In this document: one piece after another, positions 7,594 to 15,349 of the stretch | Position numbering within the stretch: the stretch's first letter is position 1 | Layout of the letters: every line of letters begins with the position of its first letter | Source of the DNA: [Clostridium] leptum DSM 753 | GTDB taxonomy: Bacteria; Bacillota; Clostridia; Oscillospirales; Acutalibacteraceae | Assembly: GCA_000154345.1 (NCBI GenBank) | Contig: DS480334.1 | Span: 1 to 26,694, forward strand | Reading direction: 5' to 3' | DNA length: 26,694 bases | The notes under the pieces: generated by a model | Seen by the model: the letters and a program-made list of their open reading frames with translations, nothing else | Database searches by the model: none | Told to the model about the DNA's origin: nothing | Position numbers and translations under genes: made by a program

Positions 7594-8667
7594 TTAAACC
7601 GTTTCGATAATGCCGCCGCCAAGGACCAGATCTCCGTCGTAAAAGACTGCGGCTTGTCCTGGCGTAACGGAACGCTGCGGCTCCTGAAAGTCCACTCGGA
7701 TTTTCCCGTTGTCCAAAGGAGTAAGCCGCGCCGGCGCTGGAGGCGCCTGATAACGAACTTTTACCTGAGCGGAAATGGGAGCCTCCAGAGTATCTGCTGA
7801 GATAAGGTTTACCTTGCCGGCAATCAGCGAAGAAGCGTATTGCGACCCATTTTCCCCTAAAGTAACTGTATTGGAAATCGGATCGATTTTTGTGACAAAC
7901 ATGGGCTTTCCAAAAGAAATGCCCAGGCCCTTGCGCTGGCCAATCGTGTAATGGGTGATTCCCTTATGCGTGCCCAGCACATTGCCCGCTTGGTCGATAA
8001 AATTTCCCGGAGGCGGTTCCTTGCCGGTATAGCGGCGGATAAAGGAAGCGTAGTCGTTATCCTGAACAAAGCAGATTTCCTGGCTGTCAGGCTTATGGGC
8101 TACCGGAAGGCCGGCCTCGCGCGCAAGCTCCCTGGCTTCCGATTTTTCCATACCGGCTAAAGGCATCAGCGTATGAGCCAGTTGATGCTGGGTTAAATGA
8201 TAGAGCACGTAGCTTTGATCCTTAGAGCAAGGAGCTTTCTTTAAAAGCCAGCGTCCCTCATCGTTCTGGGTGATCACCGCATAATGCCCAGTGGCCACGT
8301 AGTCATATTCCAAAGACAAAGCCTTGCGAAGCAAGGCGTCGAATTTGACGTGAGCGTTGCAGGCGATGCAGGGATTAGGCGTTCTGCCGGCTAAATATTC
8401 CGACGCGAAATAGTCGATCACCTTTTCTGAAAATACCTGCGTGAAATTAAGCACCAAATGCTCGATCCCCAGCCGGTACGCGACCCGGCGCGCATCGTCA
8501 ATATCGTCTAAGGAGCAGCAGCCTCCGCTTTGGCTCTCCGCCATATATTGATCCGGGCGCAGCTTCATGGTTACGCCGGTAACATCGTAGCCTTGCTGCA
8601 ATAAAAGAAGAGCGGCAACGGAACTATCCACGCCGCCGCTCATACCTAGCATTACCTTTTTTTTCAT
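7594..8667 (-). CDS. mnmA: tRNA-specific 2-thiouridylase MnmA
   Basis: Cytoplasmic enzyme that makes 2-thiouridine at U34 of tRNA-Glu, -Gln and -Lys, using ATP and persulfide sulfur. The product has 357 residues, full length. The PP-loop SGGVDSS is at residues 10-16. The catalytic cysteines are Cys100 (in NPC-I-A-C, with Cys103 nearby) and Cys199 (in QEICFVQD). The C-terminal beta-barrel domain is intact and ends in a GGGII motif. The ATG has AAAGGG upstream. It is the last gene of a minus-strand group after a DUF2804 gene and a membrane-anchored protein gene, with 24-base gaps, so co-transcription is likely although no functional link is evident. Confidence 0.96.
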   Translation of the reverse strand: MKKKVMLGMSGGVDSSVAALLLLQQGYDVTGVTMKLRPDQYMAESQSGGCCSLDDIDDARRVAYRLGIEHLVLNFTQVFSEKVIDYFASEYLAGRTPNPCIACNAHVKFDALLRKALSLEYDYVATGHYAVITQNDEGRWLLKKAPCSKDQSYVLYHLTQHQLAHTLMPLAGMEKSEARELAREAGLPVAHKPDSQEICFVQDNDYASFIRRYTGKEPPPGNFIDQAGNVLGTHKGITHYTIGQRKGLGISFGKPMFVTKIDPISNTVTLGENGSQYASSLIAGKVNLISADTLEAPISAQVKVRYQAPPAPARLTPLDNGKIRVDFQEPQRSVTPGQAAVFYDGDLVLGGGIIETV

Positions 8668-8691
8668 AAATTGAACCCTTTCTGCCTCATA

Positions 8692-9426
8692 TCAAGGGGT
8701 AAATGTAAGATAAGTGTCGCTTGTGTAAAAATATAGGTCAGGATCGCTTATGGCTTCGTCGATCACAGCGAAAGCAGTGACCGAGCCGGATTCACCGGCC
8801 TTCAGCGATACGTTTTCCACTTCAACGCCGTTTTCCGGATAATTACCGATTCTTACATCGTCTCCGGATTCCACAATGTCAAAGCGGAAATACTGGGGGT
8901 TAAACATGACAGCGGTAGAGGAATCGGTGCTGTGCAGCTTGATTTGAAAGGTCGCTGTCACATATTCCATTCCATCGGGCAGGCCGCTTAGATCCCCGCC
9001 CATTTCTAAAATTTTATCGGCGGCCTGGTCTCCTCTGAGATAAGAGGTTAACGTGACGTCCGCGTCAAAGGAGCAGGCGGAAAAAGAGAGATCGTAAAGA
9101 GTACCGCTTACCCCGGCTGTTTCATTTAACCCATAGGAATGGGCCGCGCCGTAGTTATATGGATCGTCATATTGGCTCCAGCTATTATCGGAAATCTCCG
9201 ACGCTGCCATGCTGAACGCGGATAAAAAGATACCGGTAAAGATACCAAGGAAAAATGTTCCGAGGGCAATGAGTACGACAGCCCAGGCACGAAGGCCGCC
9301 CCTATGGGGCGGCTGAGCTCCAGACGGATCTCCATAGGGGGGATAAGGCTGCTGATAGGAATACGGCGGGCAGGGCGGTTGATAAGAGGAAGGCTGATAG
9401 GGGGGAGGGGGGATTTGCTGATACAT
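8692..9426 (-). CDS. Membrane-anchored protein with DUF4352-like extracellular domain
   Basis: 244 residues from the ATG at 9426, chosen because AAAGGAG lies 6 bases upstream. A TTG 18 bases further up would overlap that site. The N-terminus (about 1-45) is extremely Pro/Tyr/Gln-rich (repeated PPY and QP units) and probably cytoplasmic. One membrane helix follows (about 48-72). The C-terminal part (about 110-244) looks like a beta-sandwich of the DUF4352/Ig-like type: ATFQIKLHS, then FRFDIVESGDD, then LKAGESGSVTAFAV. Function unknown. Proteins of this build are common in Firmicutes as surface or secreted accessory proteins. It sits between DUF2804 and mnmA with 24-base gaps on both sides. Confidence 0.75.
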   Translation of the reverse strand: MYQQIPPPPYQPSSYQPPCPPYSYQQPYPPYGDPSGAQPPHRGGLRAWAVVLIALGTFFLGIFTGIFLSAFSMAASEISDNSWSQYDDPYNYGAAHSYGLNETAGVSGTLYDLSFSACSFDADVTLTSYLRGDQAADKILEMGGDLSGLPDGMEYVTATFQIKLHSTDSSTAVMFNPQYFRFDIVESGDDVRIGNYPENGVEVENVSLKAGESGSVTAFAVIDEAISDPDLYFYTSDTYLTFTP

Positions 9427-9450
9427 AAAAAGCTCCTTTCCCAAAAGGCG

Positions 9451-10440
9451 TTATAAGCGGCTTTCAAATTGTTCGGTGAATCCAGAGATGTGGTCTAAGG
9501 AAAGCTTCTGCCCTGGAACGGAAAGCTTGCCGCTGAAGGAGCCGAATACCTGTTCATGACGGCAGAAGTTCATCAAAAAGCTGGAACGAACCTCATTTTT
9601 TTGCAAGACAGACATTTCCAGCCGGGAGCCGGATTGGGGAAACCGGAACTGCCAAGAGCCATTTTCTTCGGGAAAAACGTTGATTTCGTCCAGCTTATAA
9701 AATTGATCTCCATAATACAAGGCGCTCTCCAGAGGGCCGCCGGCAAATAGCGCAAAAGGAACCTGCTTGACCTGGCCAACCAGGGTCGCGCTGGTAAACC
9801 CGGCCCTGGTTGGAAATACCCCGCGGCACCAGCTCAAGGTACCAAAGCTGGATTCTGGCCGGAAAGAGTATTCCGCGCCGCCGTAACGGATCACGCCGGA
9901 AGCCGGCATACAGCTTACCTGGTATCGATAAGAAAAGCAGCCCTTTTTGCCGCCAAAGTCATCGGCGGAAGCGATGGCGTATCGGTCGGGTTCATCCAGA
10001 GAAAGATTTAGATAAAGAGTTTTTCCTTCACAGAAGTTTACATATTCGCAATTTAGAAAGCGGGATTTTGCAGAACGGGAAAAACGCATCCCTACCTGCT
10101 TGCTGGTGTAGGTGGTATCCCCTGATCTGGCGGAAAGGGGGAGACTCATGCGTCCTCTGGGGTAGGCTCTGGTGATGGTCTGGCTGAAGGTACGGCAAGG
10201 CTTTTGCGTAAAATCCGTTAAAGAGGCGAAAATATACCCGAGATTACCTAAATCCGCGATACTCAAGGTAACGGCGCAGTCCGGGCTTACCACGGTGTAC
10301 CGGTCCCATTCCTTGATCCGGGCCAGGGGCGCAGCACAGTCAATTTTGTTATAATCCAGCAGGTTGCTGCTGGCCCAGCCCACAACCGTGGAGCCGTCTT
10401 CTTTTAATAGGGGAGTAGGTTTCGTAATCTCCTGGGGCAT
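9451..10440 (-). CDS. DUF2804 family protein
   Basis: 329 residues from the ATG at 10440. AGGAGG lies 7 bases upstream, whereas the ATG at 10470 has no such site. The protein is soluble and rich in beta-strands. Family marks are GWASSNLLDYN near the start, the central WCRGVFP, YYGDQFYKLDEI, and the late QVFGSFSGKLSV followed by GFTEQFESRL. The normal family pattern has Trp in the last motif (nRW), and here it ends in RL. DUF2804 resembles the hydroxyneurosporene-synthase/lipocalin-like hydrolase fold, but bacterial members have no proven function. It is the first gene of a group with the DUF4352-like protein and mnmA. Confidence 0.82.
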   Translation of the reverse strand: MPQEITKPTPLLKEDGSTVVGWASSNLLDYNKIDCAAPLARIKEWDRYTVVSPDCAVTLSIADLGNLGYIFASLTDFTQKPCRTFSQTITRAYPRGRMSLPLSARSGDTTYTSKQVGMRFSRSAKSRFLNCEYVNFCEGKTLYLNLSLDEPDRYAIASADDFGGKKGCFSYRYQVSCMPASGVIRYGGAEYSFRPESSFGTLSWCRGVFPTRAGFTSATLVGQVKQVPFALFAGGPLESALYYGDQFYKLDEINVFPEENGSWQFRFPQSGSRLEMSVLQKNEVRSSFLMNFCRHEQVFGSFSGKLSVPGQKLSLDHISGFTEQFESRL

Positions 10441-10590
10441 AGGGTTCCCTCCTGCCTGCTGATTTATCATTCAAAAAAACGGAAAGTCCATGCATCCATG
10501 CATATAAGATCGTTTGTTTCCAGAAATGGTTCCGGCAAAAGAAAGCTACGCCGCTGTTAAACGGCCTAAAAACACTTTCCTAATGAGTGC

Positions 10591-11295
10591 CTAAACATAA
10601 AGGAGGGTGAGCGCAAAAAGCGCCTGGCCTCCGAAATAGGCAATGGTATTGCCTATTTCAGCCCATTCCGCCTTACCGTTGAGGAAAAGCTTATAGCATA
10701 AAAGCAGGTCGGAAATGAGAAATAAAACCGCGCCAACGGCGGCGCAAAGAAAATAGGGCGAAGAAGCTTCCAGAGTAATGCCGGTAAAAAACAAGAAGCC
10801 GTTGGCGGCCATAAAGCCTAGGGCTGCCAGATAAATCAGTGAAAAAATGCTGAACCAATCAAGGCGGCGTTTCACCCGGGCCAGCATTCCCAGCTGGATT
10901 CCGGCCAGTCCCAGGGCCGCGATTACCGTGCCCCAATGAAATCCTCGATAATACACAAAAACAGCTGAGAACAATACGTGGGCTGAAAAGAAGGAAATGC
11001 CCCCCAGGGTAAAAGAATCAAATTTCTTTTTGCCGGCTTCTCCTTTTTGCAGAACAAGAAAAAGATCACCCAGAGCGGAGAACGCCAGAGCGGCAAAGAT
11101 CCCCCAGCTCCAGAGTGGTTCTTTCCGGAATCCTGATTCCAGACCGCAAGCCGCCGCTACAAGCAGGAATCCGACGGAACAGAGCATTTTAGAAAAGATA
11201 CGAAGCCATCTTTGTGACCGGAATTTTTTCTGAAAACAATATATCGTTACCAAAACGGCATAAATCACCAATGAGAGCTTGAGGAGAAGAGACAT
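10591..11295 (-). CDS. YhhN/TMEM86 family membrane protein (lysoplasmalogenase-like)
   Basis: 234-residue protein with about eight membrane helices. It matches the YhhN family (PF07947) by SALGDLFL at residues 73-80 and LFLISDLLL at 191-199. Asp77 and Asp196 correspond to the two conserved aspartates thought to be catalytic in animal lysoplasmalogenase. The family hydrolyses the vinyl-ether bond of lysoplasmalogens. Many anaerobic Clostridia make plasmalogens, so this substrate is reasonable but not shown. The ATG at 11295 is preceded by GGGAGG, which lies in the loop of a small GAAG/CTTC hairpin. It has its own promoter (11325-11352). Downstream (10567-10590) only a weak hairpin with a T5 run is seen. 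Confidence 0.82.
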   Translation of the reverse strand: MSLLLKLSLVIYAVLVTIYCFQKKFRSQRWLRIFSKMLCSVGFLLVAAACGLESGFRKEPLWSWGIFAALAFSALGDLFLVLQKGEAGKKKFDSFTLGGISFFSAHVLFSAVFVYYRGFHWGTVIAALGLAGIQLGMLARVKRRLDWFSIFSLIYLAALGFMAANGFLFFTGITLEASSPYFLCAAVGAVLFLISDLLLCYKLFLNGKAEWAEIGNTIAYFGGQALFALTLLYV

Positions 11296-11324
11296 GAAGC
11301 GCCTCCCTTCACATATACACTATC

Positions 11325-11352
11325 ATTATACCAAATATTTGTTTAAATTCAA
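11325..11352 (-). promoter_or_regulatory. Promoter for the YhhN-family gene
   Basis: On the minus strand, TTGAAT (11352-11347), a 16-base spacer and perfect TATAAT (11330-11325), with a leader of about 25 bases to the ATG. Confidence 0.7.
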
Positions 11353-11622
11353 GAGAGGGAATCGATGATTTATCAGCGGCATGGCTGTAATGGCGGCGGT
11401 AAGGGCAATTGAAAAACGCAGGGAGGATCAATTCAGGCAGATGAGAGCAGATGAGACCGGGCGGAAAAATAAGGAGGAAGATAGGAAATGTGAAGGAGAC
11501 GATTGGACAGGACAGCAAAAAGGCTGTGTAAGGGAGAAATCGGGTGCTTCGAAAGGGTTCTGCGCTTTTGAGCGCTCCGTCTGGAGACTGCTCCCCGAAA
11601 GCAAATGGTAATTAGGAAAAGG
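11353..11622. other. Intergenic region, possible plus-strand small RNA at its right end
   Basis: No convincing coding frame is seen. The two overlapping open frames, one per strand, lack suitable ribosome sites and family resemblance. Toward the right end, small stems occur (GCGCT-TTTG-AGCGC at 11562-11575, then GTCT/AGAC), and the plus strand then runs into a terminator with seven Ts (11623-11655). A small plus-strand RNA is possible, but no clear promoter supports it. Confidence 0.4.
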
Positions 11623-11655
11623 AAAAGGCCGGACGCAGCAGCCCGGCCTTTTTTT
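11623..11655. terminator. Bidirectional terminator downstream of ilvC
   Basis: A 10-bp stem (11623-11632 with 11643-11652) of AAAAGGCCGG/CCGGCCTTTT with a 10-base loop. On the plus strand it is followed by a run of seven Ts in all (11649-11655). On the minus strand it is followed by TTTTCCTTTTCC. It ends the ilvBNC operon, and the stronger T-run is on the opposite strand. Confidence 0.8.
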
Positions 11656-11676
11656 CACTTTTTCATCGGGATATTA

Positions 11677-12681
11677 TTAATCCTTGTATTTGTCGTCGTT
11701 CCAGGCGTACATTTTACGCAGTTCCGCGCCGACCTCTTCCAATTGATGAGAAGCCTTGATACGGCGGCAGGCGTTGAAGTGGGAACGGCCGTTTTTGTTT
11801 TCCGCGATCCACTTGGAGGCAAAGGTGCCATCCTGGATTTCTTCCAGAATCTTCTTCATTTCCTTCTTGGTATCCTCGGTGATAATCCGCTTGCCGGTCT
11901 CGTAATCGCCGAACTCAGCGGTATCGGAAATGGAATAACGCATCATCTTGAATCCGCCGGCGTAGATCAGGTCTACAATCAGCTTCATCTCATGGATGCA
12001 CTCGAAATAAGCATTTTCCGGAGCATAGCCCGCTTCCACCAGGGTTTCAAAGCCGGCCTGCATCAAAGCGGTAACACCGCCGCACAGTACGGCCTGTTCG
12101 CCGAACAGGTCGGTTTCGGTTTCAATTTTAAAGGTGGTTTCCATAACGGCGGCTCTGGCGGCGCCGATGCCTGCGCCGTAAGCCAGGGCGACGTCAAGGC
12201 AGTGGCCGGTGTAATCCTGGTACACAGCGACCAAAGCCGGCGTTCCCTTGCCCTCCATATATTCGCTGCGGACGGTGTGCCCCGGAGCCTTGGGAGCGAT
12301 CATAAACACGTCGATGTTTTTCGCGGGGACGATTTGGCCAAAGTGGATATTGAAGCCATGAGCGAAGGCCAAAGCCTTGCCCTCGGTCATGTAAGGGGCG
12401 ATATCCCTTTTGTACATATCGGCCTGGCGTTCGTCGGGAATCAGGATCATAACGATGTCGGCGGCCTTAACAGCCTCTGGAACCGTCATGACGGTTAAGC
12501 CGGCCTTTTCGGCTCTTTCCTTGCTCTTGCTGCCCTCGTACAGGCCGACGATTACCTTGACGCCGCTGTCATGCAGATTCAGAGCATGAGCATGGCCCTG
12601 GCTGCCGTAGCCGATAATGGCAACGGTTTTATCCTTCAGCACATTGATGTCACAATCGGGTTGGTAGTAAATTTTTGGCAT
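11677..12681 (-). CDS. ilvC: Ketol-acid reductoisomerase (class I)
   Basis: Second step of valine, leucine and isoleucine synthesis: isomerises and reduces acetolactate or acetohydroxybutyrate with NAD(P)H and Mg2+. 334 residues, the normal class I length. The Rossmann motif GYGSQGH is at residues 24-30 and the catalytic His108 lies in AHGF. The metal ligands are Asp191 and Glu195 (DLFGEQ) with Glu227 and Glu231 (ECIHE). Substrate Ser252 is also present. The cofactor loop reads GLYEGSKSKE (46-55); a Tyr follows GL, where many NADPH enzymes have Arg. The serines after it are kept, so NADPH use remains likely. AGGAGG precedes the ATG. It is the last gene of ilvB-ilvN-ilvC, 51 bases after ilvN. 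Confidence 0.97.
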   Translation of the reverse strand: MPKIYYQPDCDINVLKDKTVAIIGYGSQGHAHALNLHDSGVKVIVGLYEGSKSKERAEKAGLTVMTVPEAVKAADIVMILIPDERQADMYKRDIAPYMTEGKALAFAHGFNIHFGQIVPAKNIDVFMIAPKAPGHTVRSEYMEGKGTPALVAVYQDYTGHCLDVALAYGAGIGAARAAVMETTFKIETETDLFGEQAVLCGGVTALMQAGFETLVEAGYAPENAYFECIHEMKLIVDLIYAGGFKMMRYSISDTAEFGDYETGKRIITEDTKKEMKKILEEIQDGTFASKWIAENKNGRSHFNACRRIKASHQLEEVGAELRKMYAWNDDKYKD

Positions 12682-12732
12682 AAAAATTACCTCCTGACCG
12701 CTTTTCGCGGTACAAATTTTGAATGATATCTG

Positions 12733-13233
12733 TTAAACCGTGGTCTTGCGCACAGTAGCGGCGCCTTTTTCGATGGCCACCGTCCCGGTGCGGACGATCT
12801 CACGGATACCATAGGGCTTAATAAGACTGATCAGGGTCTCAGTGCGCTCACCGGTGTCAGCGAACTGAAAGGTCATGCTGTTTGGGGTCACATCCACAAT
12901 ATTTGCCTGCATCAGCTCGGCAATCTTCATCAAATCAGGCCGCTGCTTTGAGGTACAGCCCACCTTAATCAGAGAAAGCTCCCGGCTGATCAGCTCCTCC
13001 GGGTTCAGGGTCTTTACCTTAATGACGGGAATCACCTTGTTCAGCTGCTTTTCTACCTGTTCCACAATGTATTCATCGCCGTTCACTACAATCGTCATGC
13101 GGGAGATGGTAGAATCCTCGGTGACGCCGACCGCCAGGCTGTCGATGTTAAATCCGCGGCGGGAAAATAAGCCGGATACCTTAGAAAGGACGCCGGGATG
13201 GTTTTCGACCAGAACGGAAATTGTATACTTCAT
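12733..13233 (-). CDS. ilvN: Acetolactate synthase small (regulatory) subunit
   Basis: Regulatory subunit that activates the large subunit and usually confers valine feedback inhibition. 166 residues, usual length. The N-terminal ACT domain (about 1-75) shows VENHPGVLSKVSGLFSRRGF and NIDSLAVG, the valine-binding region. The C-terminal ALS_ss domain (about 80-155) ends with a GIREIVRTG motif. AAGGAGG precedes the ATG and overlaps the stop of ilvB (13-base gap), so translation of the two subunits is coupled. Confidence 0.96.
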   Translation of the reverse strand: MKYTISVLVENHPGVLSKVSGLFSRRGFNIDSLAVGVTEDSTISRMTIVVNGDEYIVEQVEKQLNKVIPVIKVKTLNPEELISRELSLIKVGCTSKQRPDLMKIAELMQANIVDVTPNSMTFQFADTGERTETLISLIKPYGIREIVRTGTVAIEKGAATVRKTTV

Positions 13234-13246
13234 AATCGGCGCCTCC

Positions 13247-14866
13247 TTATCGTGACGGGGTATCGGGATGGACGTTGCATACCAGTAAGTAGGGGCCGGG
13301 AGTGCTCATCATGATTTCGGCCTGCTTCAGCGCTTCCTCGTTGGAAGAAGCCATAGCGTAGGGGATGCCGTAAGCCTCCGCGATTTTGAGAAAATCCATG
13401 GTTTCATCGAGAATCGTGGCGGCGTGACGGTGGCCGTACAGGTTGTCCTGAAGCTCACGGACCATGCCTAAGCGGGTGTTGCGCATAATGATGATTTTCA
13501 CTCCGATGTGATTCTGGGCGATGGTGCCCAGCTCGCACATGCTCATTTGGAAAGCGCCGTCGCCGCAGATAGCCACTACCTCGCGGTTAGGCCGGGCGAG
13601 CTTAGCGCCCAAAGCGGCGGGAATAGAGTAGCCCATCGTGCCCAGGCCGCCGGTGGTAAGGAAACGGCCGTCCCGAATCTCAAAGTTATTGGCGCACCAG
13701 ATTTGGTTTTGCCCAACGTCAGCCGCCAAAATCGCCTTGGACGGCATAGTGGCGGAAAAGCTGCGGATAAAGGTTCGGGGCTCCACATAGCCTTCAAAGG
13801 TAGGAGGAACCCGCCTTGGCTCGTGCTTCAGGTCATCCACAATGCTGGCCCATTCCTTGGAAACATGGTAATCTGTCTGCTCCGACAGGCTGGTAAAGAC
13901 CTTATTCATATCCCCTACAATTGGAATATGGGCCTTCATGTTTTTCCCGATTTCCGCCGGGTCGATATCAATATGGATAATAGTGGCTTTTTCCGCGATC
14001 TGATCCGGGGACGCTACCGCCCGGTCGCCTACGCGGGCGCCGCACAGGATAATGCAGTCGGCCTGATGGATCGCTTTATTGGCGCAGGCCTTTCCGTGAG
14101 AGCCCAGCATCCCGAGATACAGAGGATGCTCCGAGGGCATTACGCCGATTCCCATCATGGTGGAAACCACGGGGATACCGGTTTTTTCCGCAAAGGCCAG
14201 CAGCTTCAGCTTGGTTCCAGAGGAAAGAACGCCGCCGCCCGAACAGATCAGGGGCCGCTTGCTTTCCTTTAGGGCCGCCGCCGCCCGCTTAATCTGCAGG
14301 GGGTGTCCGCTGGAACGGGGCTTGTAGCCGATGATCTCAGCCTTTTCCGGATAGTGAAACTCGCTGGTTTCGTTTTGCTGAATATCGATGGGAATGTCGA
14401 TCAATACCGGACCGGGACGCCCGGTAGCGGCGATGTGAAATGCCTCCTTGAAAACCCGGGGCAGGTCCGCCGTGTTTTTCACCAGGTAAGAATGTTTGGT
14501 AAAAGGCTCGCAGGCGCCGGTGATGTCCACCTCCTGGAACACATCCCGGCCTAAAAGATCGCTCCGCACCTGGCCGGTGATGGCGATGATGGGGATACTA
14601 TCCATATAAGCGGTGGCCAGGCCGGTGATTAAGTTGGTGGCGCCGGGGCCGGAGGTGGCGATGCAGACGCCGGGCTTTCCACTGGCGCGGGCATAGCCGC
14701 TGGCGGCATGTCCGGCATTCTGCTCCTGCCGGACCAGAATATGATGAATTTCAGACTGGTATAGCTCGTCGTAAAACGGGCAGATGGCGGCGCCAGGATA
14801 GCCGAAAACAACCTTTACGCCCTCCTTTTCCAAGCATTTCACCATGATCTGAGCTCCGTTCACCAT
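13247..14866 (-). CDS. ilvB: Acetolactate synthase large (catalytic) subunit
   Basis: Thiamine-diphosphate and FAD enzyme that condenses two pyruvates (or pyruvate and 2-oxobutyrate). 539 residues, slightly shorter than the usual 550-570 because the C-terminus stops at HPDTPSR. The catalytic Glu48 is in RQEQNAGH. The ThDP motif begins CGDGAFQMSM and runs to NTRLGMVRELQ. The three domains (pyrimidine-binding, central, pyrophosphate-binding) are complete. The ATG at 14866 has AGGGGG about 7-9 bases upstream. It is the first gene of ilvBNC, with a leader of about 180 bases if the promoter at 15051-15079 is used. Confidence 0.96.
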   Translation of the reverse strand: MVNGAQIMVKCLEKEGVKVVFGYPGAAICPFYDELYQSEIHHILVRQEQNAGHAASGYARASGKPGVCIATSGPGATNLITGLATAYMDSIPIIAITGQVRSDLLGRDVFQEVDITGACEPFTKHSYLVKNTADLPRVFKEAFHIAATGRPGPVLIDIPIDIQQNETSEFHYPEKAEIIGYKPRSSGHPLQIKRAAAALKESKRPLICSGGGVLSSGTKLKLLAFAEKTGIPVVSTMMGIGVMPSEHPLYLGMLGSHGKACANKAIHQADCIILCGARVGDRAVASPDQIAEKATIIHIDIDPAEIGKNMKAHIPIVGDMNKVFTSLSEQTDYHVSKEWASIVDDLKHEPRRVPPTFEGYVEPRTFIRSFSATMPSKAILAADVGQNQIWCANNFEIRDGRFLTTGGLGTMGYSIPAALGAKLARPNREVVAICGDGAFQMSMCELGTIAQNHIGVKIIIMRNTRLGMVRELQDNLYGHRHAATILDETMDFLKIAEAYGIPYAMASSNEEALKQAEIMMSTPGPYLLVCNVHPDTPSR

Positions 14867-15050
14867 GAAATCAGGCCCCCTTTCTTTTAATTTCGCAATG
14901 AATTTTTAGAATGTTTTGTCTATACAATAATATAGAAATGAAAATATATGGAAATCAAACCTAAAAGCACCGCTCCGGGGAATTTTATTTTCCAGTATAA
15001 GCTCCTCAAAGCACTTTAACGAGTTAAATGATAAAATACCACTTTTCTTT

Positions 15051-15079
15051 ATGATAGCATATCGTCCCTAAAGATTCAA
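15051..15079 (-). promoter_or_regulatory. Promoter for ilvBNC
   Basis: On the minus strand, TTGAAT (15079-15074), a 17-base spacer ending in TGC, and TATCAT (15056-15051), so an extended -10 is present. The predicted start is near 15044, leaving a leader of about 180 bases that begins with the 14-base palindrome at 15015-15028, a possible operator. Confidence 0.6.
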
Positions 15080-15280
15080 TTATGGTTATACACAAAATTC
15101 CCAAACTAAGAAAGCTGTTTTTTCGCTGCTTGAGCATGGACTTTTTCAGTGAATTTTCGAGGAAGCGATGGAATAGGCACTGGCAAATTTCCAACAAAAA
15201 TTTTAAAATTTATTATAGCATCGTTTTTTTATGGGCGCAAGTGCAAATTTTACAATTAACCTAGATTCTTTGGCAATTCC

Positions 15281-15309
15281 TTGAAAATCCCTGAGAAATC
15301 GTTTATGAT
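15281..15309 (+). promoter_or_regulatory. Promoter for AI-2E-family gene and cls
   Basis: TTGAAA at 15281-15286, a 17-base spacer, and TATGAT at 15304-15309, about 35 bases before the TTG start at 15350. Confidence 0.65.
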
Positions 15310-15349
15310 AAAGAAGAACAAAAGCTAACGACGCAAAGGGGCGCTGTCT

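Larger units (their letters stand above)
14867..15349. other. Divergent control region between ilvB and AI-2E-family gene
   Basis: AT-rich gap. It holds a minus-strand promoter for ilvBNC (15051-15079), a palindrome TTTAAC-GA-GTTAAA (15015-15028) placed just after that promoter's start point, and a second weaker minus-strand promoter candidate nearer ilvB (TTGATT, 18 bases, TATATT, about 14930-14960). A plus-strand promoter lies at 15281-15309. I found no T-box elements (no AGGGTGGNACCGCG-like stretch) and no leader peptide rich in Leu/Val/Ile codons. The 60-codon plus-strand frame at 15082-15264 has no ribosome site and is not accepted as a gene. Confidence 0.6.

Noticed and set aside
10490..10503. 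ATGCAT-CC-ATGCAT palindrome upstream of the DUF2804 gene
   Set aside because: Each half is already self-complementary and short. It cannot be told from chance and no promoter could be placed around it.
11381..11658. Two overlapping short open frames on opposite strands after ilvC
   Set aside because: Neither has a ribosome site or a protein-like composition, and the minus-strand one crosses the terminator.
11605..12498. Plus-strand open frame of 297 codons opposite ilvC
   Set aside because: Antisense shadow of an unmistakable ilvC, with repeated low-complexity composition and no independent signals.
13508..14272. Plus-strand open frame of 254 codons opposite ilvB
   Set aside because: Antisense shadow of ilvB. 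No motifs and no ribosome site.
14867..15044. T-box riboswitch for ilvBNC
   Set aside because: I looked for the conserved AGGGTGGNACCGCG-like T-box sequence and the specifier stem and found neither.
15082..15264. 60-codon plus-strand frame in the ilvB/AI-2E gap
   Set aside because: No ribosome site, lies across the ilv promoter, and has the composition of random AT-rich DNA.
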